A DNA stretch of 64,000 bases, taken from positions 1,364,001 through 1,428,000 of the forward strand of contig NHNW01000002.1 in the NCBI GenBank assembly GCA_002786025.1, read 5' to 3'. The stretch is from Zasmidium citrigriseum. Lineage: Eukaryota; Ascomycota; Dothideomycetes; Mycosphaerellales; Mycosphaerellaceae. Under the pieces are notes generated by a model. The model saw only the letters and a program-made list of their open reading frames with translations, made no database searches and was not told the DNA's origin. Both the position numbers and the translations under genes were made by a program. Positions 52,452 through 64,000 of the stretch are shown one piece after another (positions within the stretch are counted from its first letter, which is position 1; every line of letters starts with the position of its first letter).

Positions 52452-53896
52452 TGTAGCACAACAGTGACGAGGAAGACTTGGCTCTCCCAGGAGTACAGAA
52501 AACATACATACCGACTCGGAGACGCCTCCAGCTGAGACGAAAAGGTTCAACGAAGGATCTAAGCGTCACAGCCGCACCCTTTTGTGTCCGCACATCTAAA
52601 GATGGGTTTTGGGGGCGGCAATTCAGCGCTTCGAGGGATTCTGGCCCGCAAAATGCGGCGCAGTCTGCAACGCAAGACTGTTGCATTCCTTTGAAGCAGC
52701 ATATTTCGGAGTCGTGTGCTGTATTTATTTTAGAGCGCGGGAGCAGTCTGAGATGGATGTGTAAGTGACCGTTGAAAAGAGAAAGAGACGAAGGAAGAGT
52801 GGAGATGAGGTCGTTGCATACTGCCTCACGATCTCAGACCTCCAAAGCTAGTACGGGTTCAGCCACAGCGCATCTACCTTCCAGGGTTCGAACCATGATC
52901 TATCTCGCCTCGTCTTCTCCTCTTTCCACAACCGATGTCCTACACGCAGCACAGCTCTCATTGCCCACGGCTATGCAGAAAAGAAAGAGCTGACTCGAAT
53001 GTAGGCGCTTCGGCACCATATGCCAAGCCGAACAACTCCCCATCGTGGCGATCGTGCTACACGCCCTTCCGCGAGGATGAGCCTGCCACCTATTCCGTCT
53101 ACAAGTCAAGACATCGAATTGGTACTAAACGAGCGGACAACCACCTCTCCCGGCCTACGTAACGTACTGGGCATTCGCCAAATCGAGTAATTCCCAACTT
53201 TGCGCAGTCAACCAAGCCCCAAGCAGACCCGCTACACGCAACTCCGTGGCCAACCCAAGAAGACGAACTTCTCCCGTACGAATCCTTCTGCATCATGCTA
53301 TTCCCAAATTCCAACAATGCAGTAAGACACAAATCACCTGACATCCGCATAAACAAACACGCAGTACTACCCAGATAGGAAGCTGCAGAAAGCGGCCAAC
53401 CCTTCAGAATTAAACTTTCGCACCAGGGATCCAAGTCAACATCACCTCACATCACTCCAGCTCGCCACATGCACAACAAACACCTCCGTGACGCAGGTAT
53501 GGCGAAAAGGCGCATGTCTTACATGCGCATGTACGTTACGCGTTGCCTTTCTTTGCTGCCCGACATCAAGTGCAACTTCCAATCTGGGATACATTGCAAG
53601 GTTGGTTCCGTTAATATGCGATATAGTCAGTACCGAAGAAGCCTCTCTACTCGTACCCAGAACATACACACTTCCGTTACGTCCTCATTGGAGCTGTGGT
53701 TCTGGGAGCTAATGGGTGTTGTTGCTTGGCAATTTGCGACTACCCTTTCGAGTAGTTCAGCTTTGGAAGAGGTACAGTACCTTCGTCTATCTACCTTTTT
53801 TCTCGCTGATGACCGACCTATTCTGAGGTCATCATCGGCGCGTCTCGTATCGTACAGCAGTCTGGCGTCAATTCATACATTCTTCGGATCTGGAAC
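52452..53896. other. Intergenic region
   Basis: 1,445 bp between the Ser/Thr-rich protein start and the Snu114 stop. A GGTTCGAACC palindrome near 52887 looks like a tRNA B box, but no tRNA can be folded on either strand. No gene seen. Confidence 0.4.
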
Positions 53897-58366
<4,470 letters not shown>

Positions 58367-59236
58367 ACAAGAAGTCGACAGCATCTGAAAAGGCGCATAC
58401 ATTGTCATTCTGAGTGACTTGATATACCCCATAGAGCATCACGTCCAAGATATCAACAAAAGTTTAACCTCTCCACATCCATCATCATCCCTAACCTTAA
58501 GCCCCGAAATAAGCAGATGCGATTTCCTTTGTTGGAAATACAGTTTCCGCTGCAGACAGCCCTTAGCCTCACCTTCATGTGAACGAACCACTTCCCTCTA
58601 CAAAGCCAACAGACTTTCGGGATGCCTTCGTTATGCTTCGTGGAAGAATTCTTGGAAGACATCAAGATTCAAACCTTACAAGCGAAGCGGGGAGGTCACC
58701 CAAAAGAGGCAGTGTAAAAAGGCTGTAACTTCGACCAGCTCCAACCCCCCCATCGTCGACAGATCAGATAAGCTAGACTTCTGATATTGGTAGTTGCACC
58801 TTCCAGTTGAAGTATCCAATTCATGAATCAACCTCATCGGGGAAACAATCGGCTTGGCTTTGCCCTAAGATCCGCCTTCTTGTGAGGTGTAGAAGGATTC
58901 GAGCTTTTGCGACTTCCTCTTTCGGCGCATCAGCCAAAGTCATTTCATCCCTGCAAACACAAAGACTGTCCGAAGCAGGGATATTCGAGGTTTTATGGGA
59001 GGTGATTTGATGATGCAGAGTGGGAGCTAGTGGATGGACGCAGTGTGTGCTTTGCAACTTCCGCGATGGGAAGGACACTGGAGGTCTGATAGAGGGCATG
59101 ACATGAAACGTTCTGCGCAGCTGGTGGCTTACTGCGCTGGAGATGTGGGTGACGTGAGCTCGGAACGGATGATGGGACAACTGTTCGAGGGTAATAAAAG
59201 ATCCTTTGAAGATACCCTGAACTCCATACCATATAG
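58367..59236. other. Convergent intergenic region
   Basis: 870 bp between the stops of the thiolase and the first C2H2 gene. No coding sequence seen. Confidence 0.45.
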
Positions 59237-60053
59237 TCACGATGATCCCGCTTTGCGAAATTGACAGACCTTTCCCTGCTTCTTGTGAATGCTCTCCTCG
59301 TGCGTCTTGACCTTGTCAGCTCGAGGGCTCTCGTAAGAACAATAGCGGCTCTGGAACTTTTTTGGATTGACATCATGCCGAGTCTTGCAGTGGCGCCGAT
59401 AGTCAGACTGTCGCGTGAAGGACTTGGGCTTCCAGTCGCCGTCTTTGGAGGTCTTTCCACATATATGATGAGGGCAGTAGCATGTCGATCGCTCCCGCTT
59501 GACTTCCGATGCTCGGGGTGGTCGACTGCTTTGAGTTTTCTCGATCTCCAACAGTTTGGGTGTTGAGGGAGAACTGTTGGAGGGCGGAGAATCTGCACTC
59601 CCGAGCGTGGGTGTTTGAGAGACACTTCTGTTCAAGTAAATGTCGGCGTAGGAGTCGATTACAGACCCGGATCCTGGAGCAAAGTCAGCGTCTGAGGTAT
59701 CGAGAGGTTGCAGAAGCACTTACCCTGGGATGGTGGGTTTGAGAAGCCTTCTTCTCGAACTCCTTCGACTTCTGAAGGAAGTCGATAATAGGGAAGAGTG
59801 CCTCTGAGTCCTTGGTTGGAGAAGGGGATTGGGTCACACGGCTCAAGTCCTTGTCCACTGAGGAAGGTCAGCACATCGTCACCGAGTGTTGGGATTGGAC
59901 GTACCTAGTGGGCGTGCAGGGGACACCGAGCGCGTCGTTGAAGTGCTCAGACGTCGCGGTGTTGTAAGTCCCATTCGTGCCGCTGCCTGGAACATATGCC
60001 CCCAGCAGCATAGCGACCTGCGCCTCAAGGTCGGAGTTGTATCGCCTTTCCAT
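59237..60053 (-). CDS. C2H2 zinc-finger protein, copy 1
   Basis: Exons 60053..59905, 59857..59724 and 59673..59237; introns 47 and 50 bp; 239 residues. The first two exons give a low-complexity N-terminal part (MERRYNSDLEAQVAMLLGAY ...). The end carries two finger-like units: CYCPHHICGKTSKDGDWKP, then KSFTRQSDYRRHCKTRH, then YCSYESPRADKVKT, HEESIH. The first finger has an expanded loop after its second cysteine. Such proteins are likely sequence-specific transcription factors. The upstream 310 bp contain a cluster of GGCGGCC motifs. A related gene lies at 61493..62584 in the same orientation. Confidence 0.78.
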
Positions 60054-60128
60054 CCCGTCTCAGATGATGATATCCAGGAAATGGTGCTCAATCCAACACT
60101 CACCGATTTTTATCTTTCTGATCACGCT

Positions 60129-60363
60129 GCCGCCCCTTTGCGTTTGACACAGTATCTGTATGGCCGCCCGTTTGGTGCGATGGGCAATCCCGTGAGCAGC
60201 AGAGGGGCCCCCAATGTCAAGACGACCTTCTTCAACTTCCCATGCTCTTGAGTGTCGGTGTGAGACGCGCGAGGGTCGTTATCGCAGCGCTACCCCTCAC
60301 TATGCGAAGGGGCGGCCATTTGGGAGTAGTGGTGCAAAGGGGCGGCCAGACAAGAGGCCGCCT
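60129..60363. promoter_or_regulatory. GC motif array in the promoter of C2H2 copy 1
   Basis: Five copies of a GGGCGGCC-like core lie 76-310 bp upstream of the ATG: GCCGCCCC at 60129-60136, GGCCGCCC at 60162-60169, GGGGCGGCC at 60309-60317 and 60339-60347, and GAGGCCGCCT at 60354-60363. Three share a longer form, GC(A/G)AAGGGGCGGC, counting the first on the minus strand. A clustered, oriented array fits a bank of transcription factor sites. Confidence 0.45.
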
Positions 60364-61492
60364 GTAGCGCCATCGCCGTCGTCATCACGTTGCCTTCCCT
60401 CTGCCTTCAAAGACCATTGGTGTTCTTCCATGATGCTGGGGATCGGTCGGCGCAGCCATGTGCATGGCATTCGATGATACCTGAGGCTCGGTATCAATCA
60501 GGCTGGCATAGCCACAATCGTTGTCTCCCATTGTGGAGACATTGCAATGCCTGTGGACAAACAGTGTCGTCGGATCGGTGGCGGTGATTTCGGCGAGGGA
60601 GTTGTGTCCCTAGTGAATCAAAGGTCTTTCGTGGTTCTCGTTGCCATTGCTTCTCTGTAACACCTGGTCACGTGCGGCTTTTGCATTGGGTCAACGAAAA
60701 GCTGATTTCTCGTCTTTGAAGTCGGTCGAGATCATGAAAGGATAAAATAGAAATGAAATGGACAATTTTGCAAGCATCAAGTCCCAAAGTCTTCGTGAAG
60801 CAGTGAAGATAGAGAATAGAATATGTATTGAATGAGCGAAATGTCAATGCCATACCGGTGAGAGAGTCGTCCACTCAGAATTGGACCGGTGAAGATGTTG
60901 ACGAATCAAAACGAATTTCGCGAAGGGTGCATATGGCCCCCAAGATCAGGCACAAGGGCGTATCATGGGTTCAAGTGCTACGTTGCCGGATGGCTGAGGC
61001 ACATGTAGGAGGGCGGCCAGTCCACGGTGAGAGCTTGATCGAGCTGAGGAGGCATCAAGTCCTCCCGCGTACGACTGCTGATGAGGCCCAGGAGCCCTCT
61101 TCCGAGATACAGGATGTTAATGGCGATGATGCTTAAGCAAGATGGGATTGTTGATGGTTAAAGTGTCGAAGGTGGGACTCGTTGGCAAGGAAGGAGGTTG
61201 AGGAGAGCTTCCTGCGCAAAGCCCTGGCACGGAAGAACCTTCTCCCGGGCGCCGACTTCACCTCCTCACGAACGTCACCATGGGCGGCCTCTTCAGCCGC
61301 AACTCCCCACTGTAGCCTACGGCAAGACTCTGATGCAAACGACGAAGGAATACTGTCATCATCGAATTGGATATTGAAGGCTTCCATGTCTCTCAGACGC
61401 CCTCCTTTTTGGGCCCTCTTTCGCCAGGCACCGAACCATTAACGCCCTCGCTCTCAAACCCATCATTAACTCATTCACTCGCCGCCCTCCCA
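60364..61492. other. Intergenic region between the two C2H2 genes
   Basis: About 1.1 kb. A plus-strand frame ending at 61136 (from ATG 60933, MAPKIRHKGVSWVQVLRCRM) and a minus-strand frame 61387..61133 (MEAFNIQFDDDSIPSSFASE) are open but lack support. GGGCGGCC motifs occur at 61011 and 61282. Confidence 0.35.
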
Positions 61493-62584
61493 TCATCCCT
61501 CCGCCCAGCCAGCCTCCCTTCCTCCACTGACTACCGCAAAGCTCTCCTCGCCCTTTGGGTGACCATGCATCTTCTGACAGTGCTCCTTCATCTTATCGTT
61601 CCTCCTGGTGCGATGCAAACAGGCATCAGCTTCGCACTCATAGTACTCATTCGACAAGCCATGAACATCTTGCTCATGACGGATGAGATCTGAAGACCGG
61701 CTGAACGTCTTGCTGCATTTGCCTCGTTTGCAATTGTGGCGTGGACGGGACTTTTTCTCGGTCACCGGTTTCGTGCGGGTGATCTTGATCCTTTTGTGAG
61801 GGCGCTCAGCTTGGTCCTCAGCTGGGGATGTGGCCCTATCGATGTAGAGGAGTTGTCTGGCCGCCCTGGTAGCAGCGGGCTCGGGAATTGTCATGTACGG
61901 CTGGAGCACCGCCCGATCGAGCAGTGGAGGTGGTGTGTAGCTTGCTGCATAGCCTTGGTGACCCTCGGGGAACAGGATGAAGTCTGTTTGAGGGAAGGCT
62001 GTAGGCAGCGTTAGTCCAGCTGCAACTACGGATGGATTGCCTGGGCGAAAACAAGTTCGAGTGGCTAGCCTTATAAGACGCCAAAGCGCATTCACAGAGC
62101 TGTAGTTGAGCGAGCCAAGATCAAATGTGACTCAACGTTCCGATCGAATGTGTATGGGGGAATCGAGGAAATATTATTAAGACTAAGCGCCAGGAGAGAG
62201 TGGTGAAGTCACATCTACGTGGACATTTGAGCAGAAATCCTCACGTACCTTGACCATGTGGACCACCAGGGGCAGGGCTCGATTGGTAGAAGGAGTAGTC
62301 AGGCAGCTGATCGTTTGGGTGGGCGCCGGGCAGCACATTCTGTTGCCCGAAGGTGAACATGCTCGAAGCGGCGGGAGAGGTCTCCAGATCAGGCGACCAT
62401 GGTCCAGACTCGTGAAAGGCTGGTCCACTTGACGAACATCATTACTCAAGACAGGCAAAGTCACGACGATGGATGCTGGAACGTACCAATTATGGACAGG
62501 AGTGCCCTGCCACGAAGTGTTGTCGGTCCACGGGCTACTGGCCGACGACGAGCTATACATGAAGGAGCTCTCGTCACTTGACAT
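61493..62584 (-). CDS. C2H2 zinc-finger protein, copy 2
   Basis: Exons 62584..62487, 62427..62249 and 61998..61493; 260 residues. The first intron is 59 bp; the second, 249 bp, is unusually long and its limits (GTACGT...GACTAAC...CTACAG) are less sure. The N-terminal half (MSSDESSFMYSSSSASSPWT ...) is Ser/Pro-rich and disordered. A basic stretch (RPHKRIKITRTK) precedes two regular fingers, CKRGKCSKTFSRSSDLIRHE with H-x4-H, and CEADACLHRTRRNDKMKEHC with H-x4-H. The order of elements matches copy 1, so the two are probably old duplicates. Likely a nuclear transcription factor; targets unknown. Confidence 0.75.
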
Positions 62585-64000
62585 GGTGACAGGGTAGGTG
62601 GCGGCAGGCAGTAGTACTGTATAGACGTATGGAGTTTGATGATTGCAAAGTTCAGCAGGCAGTCACTGTAGAAAAAGGACGATGGAGATGGCGAGAAAGG
62701 TGCAGCTCAGATTTCAAGAGCATATACAGACGTACGCCCTCTGCAACGCCCTCTCGACGACGGCCGTGCGTACGACCTTTTCAACCTGAAGCAGGAGCAA
62801 GGCAACATCTTGAGGCATGACAGGCCAATCATCGAGCCATCCAGCAGAGGTGAATGGAGAAAGCAGGAAAATGTCAGAGGCCGCACGCATTGAGGCCGCC
62901 GAGGGCGACCAACCAATGAAGTTGAGATCACATGATGAGGTGGATAGGCCAATGACCGTCGACTCGAGATGGGAGGCCGCCGGCTAGCCGTGCATGTGCG
63001 GTCAGGTTGCATCGAGAGGCCAGCTGGGCAGTGCTGATGCGTGGCCGGCGGCCGGGCGGCTCTTGGTCGAGCACAGCCTGGTGGATATGCCTGAGGTGTG
63101 AGCAAGGCAGACTTGTCTTGTCGGATCTAAGACTGCCATTGTGAACAGCAGCATTGTAGTAAGCAGGGGAACGTCAAACAGGCGACGATAGCTCTGACGA
63201 CAGCAACCAGCGCCCATTTTGGTGAGCGTCGAAGTGCATTGCCAGGCCATCGTCTCGTGGTTGGACTCTTCCACTCAAGGAAGGAAACAAATAATGTTGC
63301 AGCATTTCGAGAACGGATGAAGAATGATCTCGCTCGCAGTTCCAGCCTCGAGAAGTGTCAACACTGTGCAATGTTGCAACGAGAGAGCAAGTGAGTAGGG
63401 TCAAAAACTCGACAGAAGGGGCTGAACCAGTTTGGTATTTATTCTTGCGATGGCAGACAAGGAGTAGGACTGTCGACGTTTGAAAAGAGGCCGCCCTCCA
63501 AAGGAACAAGTAAGTTGCGCCGAGCATGCCAGTATCCCGGTCACACACAGGGATGTGGTGCGCGAAGGAGCCCTCAGAGGCGCAGTATGCAACTTGGGGG
63601 CCGACACGAGGGTATCACCTGACGCCGTGGCGTGGTATCGACTGGGTGGCCTTCACCGGTGTTGGAATTCGAGAACAAGGCAAAGAAGGAGAAAGTGAGA
63701 TGGTGGGAAGGCAGCAAGCTGAAGTGGGTCACGTCCGTGCACTCAGCGGGCGGCCAATCCCGCTCGACCTCACCTCCCGAAAGCTGCGCCTTCAAGAGGG
63801 CGACCACACATTCGAGAGGCCGCCCTCTCATCAGCTGAACTTTGAAACCTCGGAACCAGAGATTTCTGGCGAAGCTGCAGCTCGCGTGCGTATCACCAGG
63901 GTCATTTGTGTTCGCCTTGCGCGGCTAGACAGCGCTGAAGTAGGGCTCGAGGAGGGCGGCCTCACATATTCACTTATCGAGAGGCTAGGGGCGAAGAAGG
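62585..64000. other. Intergenic region upstream of C2H2 copy 2
   Basis: About 1.4 kb to the window end. It holds the C2H2 copy 2 promoter and many GGGCGGCC-type motifs, some followed by CCAAT-like sequence (63748 GGGCGGCCAATCC, 62900-62915). Open frames here are short and overlap on both strands; none is called. Confidence 0.4.

Larger units (their letters stand above)
60129..63961. repeat. Dispersed GGGCGGCC / GGCCGCCC motif field
   Basis: By eye the exact 8-mer in either orientation occurs at 60162, 60310, 60340, 61011, 61282, 61859, 63489, 63748, 63818 and 63954, with many near matches (60129, 60354, 61481, 62892, 62971, 63040). Only one exact copy was noticed elsewhere (37338). Several sit in a longer palindrome-like GAGGCCGCCCTC (63487-63499, 63814-63829, 63951-63964). 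The spacing is irregular, so it is not a tandem repeat. Confidence 0.55.

Noticed and set aside
52870..52910. tRNA gene from a GGTTCGAACC B-box-like palindrome
   Set aside because: The T stem does not pair on either strand and no A box lies upstream.
61367..61693. 108-codon plus-strand frame beginning GFHVSQTPSFLGPL
   Set aside because: The first half looks protein-like, but it starts without an ATG and its second half is antisense to the zinc fingers of C2H2 copy 2.

Overview
The window is nuclear DNA of a filamentous ascomycete (Pezizomycotina), most probably a Dothideomycete. The evidence is the presence of many short GT-AG introns of about 47-70 bp with CTNAY-like branch points, no operons, fungus-restricted families (fungal transcription-factor domain, HET-related proteins, asco-type laccase, OCH1-like glycosyltransferase), and single-copy fungal housekeeping genes. 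The class is an inference; no search could be run. All exon boundaries were placed by eye from splice signals, frame continuity and expected family motifs, and every multi-exon model given here has a total length divisible by three.

Layout. 0-6.2 kb: C-terminal part of a transcription factor, two tandem paralogous SET-domain genes, and a six-exon queuine tRNA-guanine transglycosylase. 6.3-9.0 kb: two unrecognised proteins. 9.3-16.2 kb: a Rieske oxygenase, an eight-exon secreted laccase and a small secreted protein. 16.2-18.7 kb: gene-poor, with two doubtful small genes. 18.7-20.8 kb: a short-chain dehydrogenase and a second small secreted protein. 22.6-29.5 kb: three membrane proteins consistent with glycan synthesis or decoration (OCH1-like GT32 protein, acyltransferase-3 protein, type II protein with a GPHDAR motif). 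29.8-37.2 kb: two very large fungal membrane proteins, one HET-related. 37.6-47.5 kb: housekeeping block with YTH1/CPSF30, a CCCH-Smr protein, alanyl-tRNA synthetase with an alternative mitochondrial start, a conserved fungal protein and two tandem BTB proteins. 47.7-52.5 kb: a GH16 glucanase and a large Ser/Thr-rich cell-surface protein. 53.9-58.4 kb: U5 snRNP GTPase Snu114 and acetoacetyl-CoA thiolase, divergently transcribed. 59.2-64 kb: two C2H2 zinc-finger genes inside a region strewn with a GGGCGGCC motif.

Most genes look independent. Functional groupings with some support are cell wall and surface biology (GT32, acyltransferase, GPHDAR protein, GH16, Ser/Thr-rich protein, laccase), RNA processing and translation (TGT, YTH1, Snu114, AlaRS, CCCH-Smr), and local tandem gene duplication (SET pair, BTB pair, C2H2 pair). 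The most unusual signals are the GGGCGGCC motif cluster around the C2H2 genes, an in-frame TGA in a segment of the 1,030-residue protein gene, the displaced third cysteine in YTH1 finger 5, the frame break at the end of the second BTB gene, and the possible glycan gene trio. I see no tRNA, rRNA, CRISPR array or transposon that I could support.
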